Under the pieces are notes generated by a model that was not told where the DNA came from, did not search any database, and saw only the letters and a list, made by a program, of their open reading frames with translations. A stretch of 64,000 bases of DNA from Roseospirillum parvum (lineage in GTDB: Bacteria; Pseudomonadota; Alphaproteobacteria; Rhodospirillales; Rhodospirillaceae): positions 62,001 through 126,000 of the forward strand of contig NZ_FNCV01000007.1 in the NCBI RefSeq assembly GCF_900100455.1. Reading direction: 5' to 3'. The position numbers were made by a program, and so were the translations under genes. Shown here in pieces: positions 30,084 through 40,579 of the stretch; positions within the stretch are counted from its first letter, which is position 1; every line of letters starts with the position of its first letter.

Positions 30084-31463
30084 ATGACCTTTCAGCCCAA
30101 CTCGCCGCACGCCCGCGACGTTCGCTATCACCTGCACCCGTACACCAACCTCAAGGCCCACGAGGAGCAGGGCCCGCTGATCATCGAGCGCGGCGAGGGG
30201 GTCTACGTCTTCGACGATTCCGGCAAACGCTACCTGGAAGGGCTGGCCGGCCTGTGGTGCACCGGCCTCGGCTTCTCGGAAGAGCGCCTCGCCAAGGCGG
30301 CCTACGAGCAGATGCGCAAGCTGCCCTATGCCCACAGCTTCGCCCACCGCTCGCACCCGGCGGTGATCGATCTGGCCGAGAAGCTGATCTCGCTGGCCCC
30401 GGACAGCATCAGCAAGGTGTTCTTCACCAACTCGGGCAGCGAGGCCAACGACACCCAGGTCAAGATCGTGCGCTACTACAACAACGTGCGCGGCCGGCCC
30501 GAGAAGAAGAAGATCATCGCCCGCAAGGGCTCCTACCACGGCATCACCCTGGCCTCGGCCAGCCTGACCGGGCTCGCTTACGCCCACAAGTTCTTCGATC
30601 TGCCGCTGGACGGCTTCCTGCACACCGAGGCGCCCCACCCCTACCACGGCGCCGAGCCGGGGGAGAGCGAGGAAGACTACGCCAGCCGGCTGGCCCAGAT
30701 GCTGGATGACATGATCGTCGCCGAGGGCCCGGACACCGTCGCCGCCTTCATCGCCGAGCCGGTGATGGGCGCCGGCGGGGTGATGCCGCCGCCGGCCACC
30801 TATTTCGAGAAAATCCAGGCGGTGCTGAAAAAGCACGACGTGCTGTTCATCGCCGACGAGGTGATCTGCGGCTTCGGGCGCACCGGCAACATGTTCGCCT
30901 GCGAGACCTATGGCCTGAAGCCGGACATGCTGACGGTGGCCAAGCAGCTTTCCTCGGGCTACCTGCCGATCGCCGGCGCCATGGTCAGCGACGAGATCTA
31001 TCAGGTCTTGAAGGAAGGCAGCGCCGAGGCCGGCACCTTCGGCACCGGCTACACCTACACCGGCCACCCGGTGTCGGCCGCCGTCGCCCTGGAAACCCTG
31101 AACATCTACCAGGAGCGCGACATCGTCGGCCACGTGCGCGCCGTCATGGGCCGCTTCCAGGAACGCCTGATGGCCCTGGGCGAGCACCCGCTGGTCGGCG
31201 AGGCACGCGGCGTGGGCCTGATCGGCGCCGTCGAGCTGGTCGAGGACAAGGCCGGGAAGCGCAACTTCGACGCCGCCCGCAAGATCGGCGCCCGGGCCGC
31301 CCAGTTGTGCCAGGAGGAAGGCGTGCTGCTGCGCCCGCTGGCCAACGACACGGTCGCCGCCTGCCCGCCGCTGATCATCGAGCCGGCCCAGGTGGAAGAG
31401 CTGTTCGACGGCTTCACCCGCGGCCTCGACCGGCTGGCCGGCGAGCTGGGGGTGGCGGTCTGA
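30084..31463 (+). CDS. Class III aminotransferase (omega-amine:pyruvate type)
   Basis: 459 aa from the ATG at 30084. N-terminal HLHPYTNLKAHEEQGP, GLAGLWCTGLGF, FFTNSGSEANDTQVK, IADEVICGFGRTG and the PLP-lysine region TVAKQLSSGYLP match omega-amine (putrescine- or taurine-pyruvate-like) transaminases. With the putrescine genes at the window end a diamine substrate is attractive, but that is inference. The AsmA gene begins 38 bp downstream, suggesting cotranscription. Confidence 0.87.
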   Translation: MTFQPNSPHARDVRYHLHPYTNLKAHEEQGPLIIERGEGVYVFDDSGKRYLEGLAGLWCTGLGFSEERLAKAAYEQMRKLPYAHSFAHRSHPAVIDLAEKLISLAPDSISKVFFTNSGSEANDTQVKIVRYYNNVRGRPEKKKIIARKGSYHGITLASASLTGLAYAHKFFDLPLDGFLHTEAPHPYHGAEPGESEEDYASRLAQMLDDMIVAEGPDTVAAFIAEPVMGAGGVMPPPATYFEKIQAVLKKHDVLFIADEVICGFGRTGNMFACETYGLKPDMLTVAKQLSSGYLPIAGAMVSDEIYQVLKEGSAEAGTFGTGYTYTGHPVSAAVALETLNIYQERDIVGHVRAVMGRFQERLMALGEHPLVGEARGVGLIGAVELVEDKAGKRNFDAARKIGARAAQLCQEEGVLLRPLANDTVAACPPLIIEPAQVEELFDGFTRGLDRLAGELGVAV

Positions 31464-31501
31464 GGACCGGCCGGCGCCCCGAGGCGTGAAGGAATAAACC
31501 C

Positions 31502-34500
31502 GTGAGCCGCCTGCTGATCGTCCTCGGGGCCGTGCTGCTGGTGGCGCTGGCCGGGCTGCTGGCCGCCCCCTCGCTGATCGACTGGAACCGCTACAAGGAG
31601 CCGGTGGCCGAGCAGCTTGGCCGGGCCCTCGGCCAGCCGCTGGCCATCGAGGGCGAGTTGTCGGCCAGCCTGCTGCCCCGCCCCACCCTGAGCGCCGGGC
31701 AGGTGGTGCTGGCGGCGCCACCGGGCAGCCCGGCGCCCCATCTGGCGCGCATCGAGCGGGCCCGCGTCGATGTCGCCCTGGCGCCCCTGTTGCGCGGCCG
31801 CATCCAGGTCGCCTCGGTGCGAATCGAGCGGCCCGATGTCCACCTGGAGCGCCACCCCGACGGCCGCCTGAGCTGGCAGCCGGCCCCCGCTGGCGACGCG
31901 CCGGTGGCCGGCCAGGACAGCGGCCGGCGGGCCGGCGGCCTGCTGCATCCCGAGGCCGAAGAGGCGCCCGCCCTGCCCGGCGGCGACCTCGACATCCGTC
32001 TCGACCGCCTGGAGGTGGCCGACGGCACCCTGACCTACCGCGACCTGGCCAACGGGCGCCAGGTGACGGTGGGCGACATCAACGCCCGGCTTGCCGCCGG
32101 CTCGCTGAGCGGCCCCTTCGAGTTGTCCGGGCAGGCCCGCCTGGGCGACCTGCCGCTCGGCGTCGACCTGAAGACCGGGGCCCTGGGCGGCGACAACGCG
32201 GTGCCGCTGAGCCTCACCCTGTCCCTGCCCCAAGGTGGCCATCCCGATGGTGACGACACGGTGGCGGTCAGCGGCCTGCTCTCCGAGTTGTCGGCCGGGC
32301 GCACCCTGCGCGGCACCCTGAGCGCGCGCAGCGCCGATCCGGCGGCGCTGGCGGCCCGCCTCGCGCCGCTGCTCGGCGCCGCGCCGCCGAACCTGCCCTC
32401 GGCCCCGCTGGCCCTGGACGGCACCCTGGAGATCGACCCCAGGAAGGCGCGGTTGGACAGCGCCACCCTCTCGCTGGGCGAGGGCGAGTCGCGGGTCGAC
32501 GGGCGGCTGGATGGCGGCCTGGAGTGGTCGGGCGATGTCCCCCGGGGCACCCTGCGGCTGGCCTTCACCCGCCTCGACCTGGACACCCTGCTCGGCGCGA
32601 CGCCCGGCAGCGGCCACAAGACAGGCGGCACGACGGCGGCCAAGCCGGCGCCCTCGGCCAGCCCGGCAGCCGACACGGCGGCCCCCCCGGCCGACTTCTC
32701 GCTGCCGACCAACCTTGCCCTGAGCGCCGAGGTGGCGGTCGATGCCCTGCTCTGGCACGGCAAGCCGATCCGCCAGGTGCGCCTGGACGCCGCCCTGGCC
32801 GATGGCGAGATCACCCTGCACCAGGGGGCCGCCCTGCTGCCCGCCGGGGCCGATGTCACCGTGTTCGGCTTCCTGGGGGCGCGCGACGGCCAGCCCCACC
32901 TGGACGCCACCGTGGAGGCCACCGGGGCCAACCTGTCGCGCCTGCTCGATTGGCTGGGCGTGGACACCGCCCCGGTACCCGATGATCGCCTGCTCGGCTT
33001 CACCCTGAGCGCCGGGGTGGCCGGCGGGCCGCAGCGGCTGGCCGTCAACAACCTGCGCCTGAGGCTCGATTCGACCAGCCTGTCCGGGGCCATGACCCTG
33101 ATCCCCGGGCCGCGTCCGGCGCTCGGGATCAATCTGGCGGTCGACCGGCTGGACGTGGACTCCTACCTGCCGCCGAGCCAGCCGACCGCCAACGACCAGC
33201 CGACAGTCGGACCGACAACAGAACCGACCACCGATGCCGGCTCCCCCGCCCCGGGGACCCCCTCCCCCGCCGATCCGGGCATCGCCGGACCGCCCCTGCT
33301 GGCCGGGCTGGGCGTGCTCAACGACCTGGACGCCAACTTCAAGCTCAGCCTGGAGCGGCTGACCTGGCGCCACCAGGGCTTCCGCGATCTGGCCGCCGAG
33401 GGCAGTCTGGTCCAGGGGCGCCTGGACCTGAGCCAGTTGACCCTGACCAGCGAGGGCGCCGAGGCCAGCTTCCATGGCGGCCTGTCCGGCTTCGGCGCCG
33501 CGCCGCGCTTCCACGATCTGGCCTACGCCCTGCGCAGCCCGCGCCCCGAGGCACTGGTCGAGCGGCTCGGCCTCGCCCTGCCGCTGCCGGCCGAGCGGCT
33601 GGCCCCGCTGGCCCTGGCCGGCACCCTCAACGGCAGCCTCGCCGCCCTCACCGTGGACAGCCACAACGAGCTGGCCGGGGCGGTGGTCCGCCTGAACGGC
33701 AGCCTCAGCCAGTTGCACCGCAGCCCCGGCTTCGACCTCGCCGTGGAGGCCAGCCACGCCAGCCTGGAAGACCTGATCGGCCTGTTCGAGCCGGGCTACC
33801 GGGCCGCCGAGGGGCCACTCGGGGCGTTGGCCCTGAGCACCCGGGCGCACGGCCGGCCGGCCGCCTTCGATCTCGACGATCTGCGCCTGCAGGCCGGCCC
33901 GGCCCGGCTGGCCGGCAACCTTTCGGTCACCCTGGCCGACGGGGCGCGCCCCCACCTGTCGGGCCGCCTGCAAGCCCACGAGTTGGACCTCGACCGCTTC
34001 CGCGCCGCCCCGCGCGACACGGCCGACAACGACACGGCGCCGCAGGGCCTGCTCGTCCCCGCCGCCTGGAAGCGCCCGGCGCCGAAAGCCGATCAGGTGG
34101 CCCAGGCGGCCGGCGGCGGTCGCTGGTCCGAGGCCCCGATCGATCTGGCCGCCCTGGGCCGCCTCGACGCCGACCTGGAACTGGCCGCGGTCAGCCTGGG
34201 CCTGGGCGGGCTGACCCTGGGCGATGCCGAGATCACCGCCCACCTGAGCGACGCCACCCTCGACCTGACCCGCATCGCCGGCACCCTCTACGGCGGCCAA
34301 CTCAGCGCCACGGCGCGCCTCAAGGGGGCCCGTCACAGCACCCTGGGGACCGATTTCACGCTTTCCGACATGGATCTGGCCCGCGCCCTGGTCGCCACCG
34401 GGGGGCGCGCCGGGGCCGGCGGGCGGGTTGATCTGTCGGCCCGCCTGTCCACCGCCGGCGGCTCGCTGGCCGACTGGGTGGGCGGCCTGGGCGGCGACGG

Positions 34501-34978
34501 CGAGCTGGCCCTGAAGGCGCTGGAAATCCGCCAGGAGGACGAGGCCGGGGCGCTCGCCGCCCTGGGCGCCCTCAACCATCTGGCCGGCGCCCTGGGCAGC
34601 GGCGCCGGAGCCGGGCTGGCCTCGCTGAGCGGGCCGTTCACGGTGAACCAGGGGGTGGTCCGCTTCCCCGGGCTCGATCTGGCCTCCAACCTTTACACCG
34701 GCGAGCTGGCCGGCACGGCCGATCTGGTCGACTGGCGGATCGACGCCGCCGGGCAGGCCCACCTGTCGCAGAACCTGTTGACCCAACTGCTGGCCAGCCA
34801 GGTCAAGGTGCCCCGGACGGTGGGCATCGAGATCGCCGGCACCCTGGACGATCCGGAGCGCATCCGCATCGACACCGGGCAGGCGACCCGCCAGACGCCC
34901 CAGCAGCCAGCCGCCCCGGCGGCCAGCCCCGAGGAGCAGATCATCCGCGGCGTGCTCGACAACCTGCTGAACCGCTGA
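31502..34978 (+). CDS. AsmA-family envelope protein
   Basis: 1158 aa from a GTG. One N-terminal membrane anchor (LLIVLGAVLLVALAGLLAAP) is followed by the AsmA motif SLIDWNRYKEPVAEQLGRALG. A long beta-rich periplasmic body contains repeated DLDLDR-like strands, and the C-terminal AsmA domain includes TGELAGTADLVDWRIDA. AsmA-like proteins belong to the bridge-like group implicated in phospholipid transfer across the periplasm. Low-complexity Thr/Pro linkers lie near residues 375-400 and 555-600. The next gene starts 6 bp after the stop. Confidence 0.88.
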   Translation: MSRLLIVLGAVLLVALAGLLAAPSLIDWNRYKEPVAEQLGRALGQPLAIEGELSASLLPRPTLSAGQVVLAAPPGSPAPHLARIERARVDVALAPLLRGRIQVASVRIERPDVHLERHPDGRLSWQPAPAGDAPVAGQDSGRRAGGLLHPEAEEAPALPGGDLDIRLDRLEVADGTLTYRDLANGRQVTVGDINARLAAGSLSGPFELSGQARLGDLPLGVDLKTGALGGDNAVPLSLTLSLPQGGHPDGDDTVAVSGLLSELSAGRTLRGTLSARSADPAALAARLAPLLGAAPPNLPSAPLALDGTLEIDPRKARLDSATLSLGEGESRVDGRLDGGLEWSGDVPRGTLRLAFTRLDLDTLLGATPGSGHKTGGTTAAKPAPSASPAADTAAPPADFSLPTNLALSAEVAVDALLWHGKPIRQVRLDAALADGEITLHQGAALLPAGADVTVFGFLGARDGQPHLDATVEATGANLSRLLDWLGVDTAPVPDDRLLGFTLSAGVAGGPQRLAVNNLRLRLDSTSLSGAMTLIPGPRPALGINLAVDRLDVDSYLPPSQPTANDQPTVGPTTEPTTDAGSPAPGTPSPADPGIAGPPLLAGLGVLNDLDANFKLSLERLTWRHQGFRDLAAEGSLVQGRLDLSQLTLTSEGAEASFHGGLSGFGAAPRFHDLAYALRSPRPEALVERLGLALPLPAERLAPLALAGTLNGSLAALTVDSHNELAGAVVRLNGSLSQLHRSPGFDLAVEASHASLEDLIGLFEPGYRAAEGPLGALALSTRAHGRPAAFDLDDLRLQAGPARLAGNLSVTLADGARPHLSGRLQAHELDLDRFRAAPRDTADNDTAPQGLLVPAAWKRPAPKADQVAQAAGGGRWSEAPIDLAALGRLDADLELAAVSLGLGGLTLGDAEITAHLSDATLDLTRIAGTLYGGQLSATARLKGARHSTLGTDFTLSDMDLARALVATGGRAGAGGRVDLSARLSTAGGSLADWVGGLGGDGELALKALEIRQEDEAGALAALGALNHLAGALGSGAGAGLASLSGPFTVNQGVVRFPGLDLASNLYTGELAGTADLVDWRIDAAGQAHLSQNLLTQLLASQVKVPRTVGIEIAGTLDDPERIRIDTGQATRQTPQQPAAPAASPEEQIIRGVLDNLLNR

Positions 34979-34983
34979 CGGCA

Positions 34984-35901
34984 ATGGACGCCCGGCCGCC
35001 CTCCTCCCCCACCCGGCCCGAGGTCGATCCCACCGACTGGCGGCCGCGCCGCCTGCCCCTGGCCGAACTGGTGGCAACCCCGCTCGGCCTGACCCGCCCC
35101 GCCCCGCACAGCCTGCCGGCGGTTTTCGCCTCGCCCCATTCGGGCCGCCTCTACCCGGAGGAATTCCTGGCCCAGAGCCGGGTTTCGCTGGACCGCCTGC
35201 GGCACAGCGAGGATGCCTACATGGACCTGTTGATGGCCGCCGTGCCCGCCCTGGGGGCGCCGCTGCTGGCGGCCCGCTTCCCGCGCACCCTGGTCGATGT
35301 CAACCGCGAGCCCTACGAGTGGGACCCGGCGCTGTTCGAGGGGCAACTGCCCGATCAGGCCAACAGCGGCTCGCTGCGCGTGCGCCATGGCCTGGGCACC
35401 CTGGCCCGGGTGGTCGCCGGCGGCGAGCCAATCTATGACCACCGCCTGCCGGTGGCCGAGGGCGAGGCCCGGCTGGCCGACTTCTACTGGCCCTATCATC
35501 AGGCCCTGGGCGGACTGATCGGCGAGACGCGGGACCTGTTCGGGCTGTGCGTGCTGATCGACTGCCACTCCATGCCCGGCGGGGCCGGACGTGGCGGCGA
35601 GGGGCCAGACATCGTGCTGGGCGACTGCCACGGCGCCTCGGCGGCGCCGGAGCTGGTGGCGGGGCTGGAAAAGCGCCTGAAGGGGGCCGGCTTCCGGGTG
35701 GTCCGCAACCGGCCCTACGCCGGCGGCCACACCACCCAGCACTATGGCCGCCCGGGCCACAAGGTGCACGCCGTGCAGGTCGAGGTGGCCCGCCCGCTGT
35801 ACATGGACCCGATCACCCTGGCGCCACGCCCCGCCTTCGCCCACGCCGCCCCCCTGGCCGAGGCGCTGGTCGCCGGCCTGAGGGATGTGTTGGGGGCTTG
35901 A
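34984..35901 (+). CDS. N-formylglutamate amidohydrolase family protein
   Basis: 305 aa. FASPHSGRLYPEEF (metal His), RFPRTLVDVNREPYEWDP, the LIDCHSMPG metal motif and GGHTTQHYGRPG are characteristic of the FGase family, zinc enzymes that release formate from N-formylglutamate in histidine breakdown or act on related N-acyl amino acids. No hut genes are adjacent. It is coupled to the AsmA gene by 5 intervening bases. Confidence 0.87.
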   Translation: MDARPPSSPTRPEVDPTDWRPRRLPLAELVATPLGLTRPAPHSLPAVFASPHSGRLYPEEFLAQSRVSLDRLRHSEDAYMDLLMAAVPALGAPLLAARFPRTLVDVNREPYEWDPALFEGQLPDQANSGSLRVRHGLGTLARVVAGGEPIYDHRLPVAEGEARLADFYWPYHQALGGLIGETRDLFGLCVLIDCHSMPGGAGRGGEGPDIVLGDCHGASAAPELVAGLEKRLKGAGFRVVRNRPYAGGHTTQHYGRPGHKVHAVQVEVARPLYMDPITLAPRPAFAHAAPLAEALVAGLRDVLGA

Positions 35902-36176
35902 GGGAACCGGGCGGAGAGCCGCGCCGGCGTGCCCTCCCAACATAATTATCCACCGACCCTGGTCGATCCGGGACAAATCGGATATTTTTGGACGCGCTCA
36001 AACCCCTGCCGTGGGTGCGGGCCGACCGGTATCGCTCAAGGCCCAGCCGTCAATCCTGGGGCCGGGTGACACAAGACGGAATGGCCTGCCCTGTTCCCGG
36101 CCTCCTGTCGCAAGTCGTTGCCGCCAGCCATCCGAAGCACGGGCAGTTCCTGAACCCCGAAAGAGAGAACGCCGCC

Positions 36177-37049
36177 ATGGCCTGGAGTGACATCGGGCGC
36201 TGCTTCAAGAACCTGCAAAGCGCGCCCCCGACCGGCCCCGAGGCCGACGCCCTGTGGGCCGAGTTCACCCGCGCCGTCGAGGCCACGCGGCACAACCCAC
36301 CCTACCACCTCAAGCTCCTGCTGGAGCACCTGGAGCAGGCCCGTGGCCCGCGCGAGCGCTCCGAGTACCGCCTGCTGGACCACGGATGCGGGGGCGGACG
36401 CAATCTGTTCTATCTCGCCGTGCTGGGATACACCGATTTCTGGGGGGTCGACATGGGCGACCTCCCCTACCACCGCCAGCTCAATGCCATCGCGGCCGAA
36501 CGCTTCGGCCATGCCGAACCCCGCCTGCTGGGCTACGACGGAACTCACCTGCCCCTGCCCACGGGCAGCGTGGACGCGGTGTTCAGCCAGCAGGTCCTGG
36601 AGCATGTGACGGACGCCCAACTGGACGCCTATTACGCCGAGGAAGGGCGGGTTCTGGTGGCCGGAGGGATCGCCCTTCACTACGTGCCGCACCGGTTGGT
36701 GCCCTATGACTCCCACACCCGCACCTGGCTCATCCATTACCTGCCGAAGCCGCTGTACCACCGGGCTGGCCGGATCATCGGCCGGCCCGTGCCGGGACAT
36801 CTTCATCTCAGATGGCCCTGGCACCATCGCCGGCTGGCGCGTCGCCACATCGGCGCCGTGCGTGACCTCACGCTTCAGCGATTCTTTGTCCACCTGGGCG
36901 ATCAGGATGCCTACGACGGCCCCCGCGCCCTGCGCCGGCTGCTTGGCGCGGCGCTGAGGCAGCCTTGGCTCAACCGGCTGGCCGCCCCCCTGGTCGGCAA
37001 TCTTGTGATGCTGGAAACCCTGGCCACCAAGCCGCCCGAAACCGCCTGA
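36177..37049 (+). CDS. Class I SAM-dependent methyltransferase
   Basis: 290 aa from the ATG at 36177 with AGAGAG upstream; the longer in-frame extension reads as non-coding. Motif I is LDHGCGGGRNLF and the post-I acidic region is WGVDMGD. SVDAVFSQQVLEHVTD is the typical VLEH loop of ubiquinone/sugar-type methyltransferases. The basic C-terminal half (WPWHHRRLARRHIG) suggests a membrane- or nucleic-acid-associated role. Substrate unknown. The 275 bp before it holds AT-richer DNA (about 35940-35990) that may be its promoter. Confidence 0.75.
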   Translation: MAWSDIGRCFKNLQSAPPTGPEADALWAEFTRAVEATRHNPPYHLKLLLEHLEQARGPRERSEYRLLDHGCGGGRNLFYLAVLGYTDFWGVDMGDLPYHRQLNAIAAERFGHAEPRLLGYDGTHLPLPTGSVDAVFSQQVLEHVTDAQLDAYYAEEGRVLVAGGIALHYVPHRLVPYDSHTRTWLIHYLPKPLYHRAGRIIGRPVPGHLHLRWPWHHRRLARRHIGAVRDLTLQRFFVHLGDQDAYDGPRALRRLLGAALRQPWLNRLAAPLVGNLVMLETLATKPPETA

Positions 37050-37113
37050 TCAGCCTCCCGAAGAGCCGGCCGGCTCACGGGCAGGATGACGGGGCCTCGG
37101 CCCGGGTGGGGTT

Positions 37114-37201
37114 TGGTGCGGGCGGGGGGACTCGAACCCCCATGCCTTTGAAAGGCAACGGGTTTTAAGCCCGCTGCGTCTACCGATTTCGCCACGCCCG
37201 C
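37114..37201 (-). tRNA. tRNA-Leu (TAA)
   Basis: Class II tRNA on minus. Acceptor GCGGGCG/CGCCCGC, anticodon loop CTTAAAA with anticodon TAA, a long variable arm (TTGCCTTTCAAAGGCAT), T-loop GGTTCGAGTCC and encoded CCA at 37114-37116. Confidence 0.93.
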
Positions 37202-37602
37202 GTCTGGATGGCACGGCCCATGACGTGCCGCGCCCAATTCTTGATACCCCCCGAGGGGCGTTCAGGGCAACCGCGCCGACAACCCATTGGGGCAACCCAT
37301 TCTGGCAGCCGGAAGCGGGCCGGCGGGCGCCGGCTCGTTGTGCGGTGCAGCGATCAAGAGAGCCGCGCACCATACGCCAAAGCCCGAACATTTTCAAGGT
37401 TACAAAAAGCATAGTCCTGGGGTGTCATAAGTATCACCCACACACCCTGATCTAGCGCCATTCCGGACGGCAAAAACGGCCGGCGTGGTGTGCGCCCTGG
37501 AATCAGTCACAGGGCAGCAGGACAAGCGGTGCGCCGGGTCCGTTCTGGACCGACCTTGTCATTTTTCCGACGCACTGGCCATCAACAACGAAAGGGCTTC
37601 CC
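37202..37602. other. Intergenic region between tRNA-Leu and the O-methyltransferase
   Basis: 401 bp, divergent promoters expected. It is less GC-rich near 37370-37450 (TTTTCAAGGTTACAAAAAGC, then TGTCATAAGTATCAC). GTGT/ACAC half-sites flank 14 bp at 37421-37442, a weak dyad. GAAAGGG just before 37603 is the ribosome site. No gene seen. Confidence 0.4.
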
Positions 37603-38622
37603 ATGAAACCTTTGGGCGACGTTGAAAAAATCTCCGGCATTGCTTTCGGCTTCATGGCCTCGAAGGCGCTGTTCTCGGCCCTGCACCTGGGCGTCTTCGA
37701 CCGCCTGGCCGAGCAGCCGCGCACCCTGGAGGAGTTGGCCAACCTGACCGAGGCCGACGCGCCGCAGCTTGAAACCCTGCTCACCGGGCTGGTCGCCATC
37801 GATCTTCTGGAAAAGGAAGACGACACCTACCTGAACGCCTCCGAGTCAGACACCTATCTGGTGCGCGGCAAGCCCAACTATTACGGCGACTACCTGTGCT
37901 ATCAGATCGACCGCCAGATGTACCCGTTCATGGAGCATCTGGTCGACGCGCTGAAAGGCCAGACCGAGCGCATCAAGTACGAGGACTACGAGACCTGGAT
38001 GGCCGACCCGGAGCAGGCCCGCCTGTTCAGCGAAAGCCAGCATCATGGCTCGCTGGGTCCGGGGGCGGTGGTCGCCAAGCGCATCGACCTCTCGCAGGCC
38101 AAGACCCTGCTGGACGTGGGCGGCGGCACCGGGGCCTTCTCGATGATGATGGCCAAGCGCTATCCCGAGCTGACCTGCACCGTGCTCGACTTCCCCAACG
38201 TCATCAAGCTGGGCGAGAAGCTGGTTGCCGAGGCCGACCTTGCCAAGCGCATCGGCTTCATCGGCGGCAACGCGCTGAAGACCGAGTGGCCGGGCCAGCA
38301 GGACGCCATCCTGATGTCGTACCTGATGAGCGGCGTGCCCGGCGATTCCATCCCCGGCCTGCTCGACACGGCGTTCGACCGCATGGCCCCGGGTGGCACC
38401 ATCATCCTGCACGACTTCATGGTCGAGGATGATCGGGCCGGTCCGCCGCTGGCCGCCATGTGGGCCTTGCAGCACATGGTGTTCACGCCGCGCGCCGCCT
38501 CGCTGACCCCGGGCTTCCTGGCCGACCTGTTGGAGAAGAGCGGCTTCACCAGCATCCGCACCATGAGCCTGATCCCCGGCATGACCAAGGTGGTCCATGC
38601 CCGCAAGCCGAGGGCTCAATGA
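37603..38622 (+). CDS. O-methyltransferase family protein (acetylserotonin/hydroxyneurosporene OMT type)
   Basis: 339 aa. The N-terminal dimerisation winged helix (ALFSALHLGVFDRLAEQPRT) is followed by the SAM fold: motif I LDVGGGTGAFSMM, VLDFPNVIKLGEK and GGTIILHDFMVEDD. The same fold serves BchU, CrtF and acetylserotonin methyltransferases. Substrate not decidable. Its stop overlaps the thioesterase start (ATGA), so the two are coupled and probably act on one pathway. Confidence 0.82.
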   Translation: MKPLGDVEKISGIAFGFMASKALFSALHLGVFDRLAEQPRTLEELANLTEADAPQLETLLTGLVAIDLLEKEDDTYLNASESDTYLVRGKPNYYGDYLCYQIDRQMYPFMEHLVDALKGQTERIKYEDYETWMADPEQARLFSESQHHGSLGPGAVVAKRIDLSQAKTLLDVGGGTGAFSMMMAKRYPELTCTVLDFPNVIKLGEKLVAEADLAKRIGFIGGNALKTEWPGQQDAILMSYLMSGVPGDSIPGLLDTAFDRMAPGGTIILHDFMVEDDRAGPPLAAMWALQHMVFTPRAASLTPGFLADLLEKSGFTSIRTMSLIPGMTKVVHARKPRAQ

Positions 38623-39065
38623 GCACGGACACCCTGCCCACCCGGGCCGATTTCCGCTTCTTCTGGCAGACCCGGGTGCGTTACAGCGAGATCGACGGGC
38701 AGAAGGTGGTCTTCAACGCCCACTATCTGACCTACTTCGACTGCGCCATCACCGAGTTCATGCGCCACCTGCCCTATGACTACATCGGGCAGGTGGACCG
38801 CACGGGCGAGGACTTCCACACCGTGCGCAGCGTGGTCGAGTACAAGGCCCCGGCCCGCTTCGACGATGTGCTCGACATCGGGGTGCGCATCGGCCGCCTG
38901 GGGCGCAGCAGCCTGACCTTCGCCCAGGCCATCTTCCTGGCCGACAGCGACCGCCTGCTGACCACCGGCGAGGTGGTCTGGGTCAACACCGACCAGACCA
39001 CCGGCCGGCCCGTTTCCGTGCCGGCGGAGCTGGTCGAACGGCTGACGGAACGCGGCGAAGTCTGA
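38619..39065 (+). CDS. Acyl-CoA thioesterase (4HBT/YbgC hotdog fold)
   Basis: 148 aa from the ATG at 38619. VRYSEIDGQKVVFNAHYLTYFD carries the hotdog signature, in which the usual Asp-Tyr-His region is varied to EIDGQKVVFNAHY. VEYKAPARFDDVLDIGVRIGRLG is the second strand motif. It hydrolyses a thioester, CoA- or ACP-bound. Coupled to the O-methyltransferase by a 4-bp overlap. It ends just before a composite palindromic repeat. Confidence 0.85.
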   Translation: MSTDTLPTRADFRFFWQTRVRYSEIDGQKVVFNAHYLTYFDCAITEFMRHLPYDYIGQVDRTGEDFHTVRSVVEYKAPARFDDVLDIGVRIGRLGRSSLTFAQAIFLADSDRLLTTGEVVWVNTDQTTGRPVSVPAELVERLTERGEV

Positions 39066-39072
39066 GGGTCGG

Positions 39073-39250
39073 CAAAGGGGCGCCGCCCCTTTGAACCCCG
39101 CTGGGGAGGCCGGGGGCCTCCCCAGACCCCACCCTGAATCAAAACCCCACCGAGGGGGCTTGCCCCCCTCGGTGGGGTTTTAAGTCATGGCGGGGGTCCG
39201 GGGGGGCCCCCGGTCCCCCCGGCGGGGGTCAAGGGGGCAGCGCCCCCTTG
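39073..39250. repeat. Composite inverted repeat, copy 1 (half A, hairpin, half B)
   Basis: Half A (39073-39139) starts CAAAGGGGCGCCGCCCCTTTG. The central hairpin is 39141-39181. Half B lies inverted at about 39182-39250 and ends CAAGGGGGCAGCGCCCCCTTG. Both halves are G/C-run arrays of nested hairpins. The same halves recur, in swapped order, at 52429-52630. It fills the space between two convergent genes and ends 1 bp before the aspartate aminotransferase stop. Confidence 0.85.
39141..39181. terminator. Bidirectional terminator in repeat copy 1
   Basis: An 18-bp perfect stem (39141-39158 with 39164-39181) is closed by AAAA on one side and TTTT on the other, 5-nt loop, between convergent genes. 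It should terminate both strands. Confidence 0.8.
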
Positions 39251-39251
39251 C

Positions 39252-40556
<1,305 letters not shown>

Positions 40557-40579
40557 TCACCGGAGGGCGCCGGGCGCGC

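Noticed and set aside
31106-35077. 1323-codon open frame opposite the AsmA gene
   Set aside because: Antisense shadow; composition is Gly/Gln/Ala-rich without motifs, while the plus strand has a clear AsmA protein.
39073-39250. Insertion sequence or MITE with target duplication
   Set aside because: No flanking direct repeats could be found and both copies sit exactly at convergent gene ends, which fits a terminator-type repeat better.
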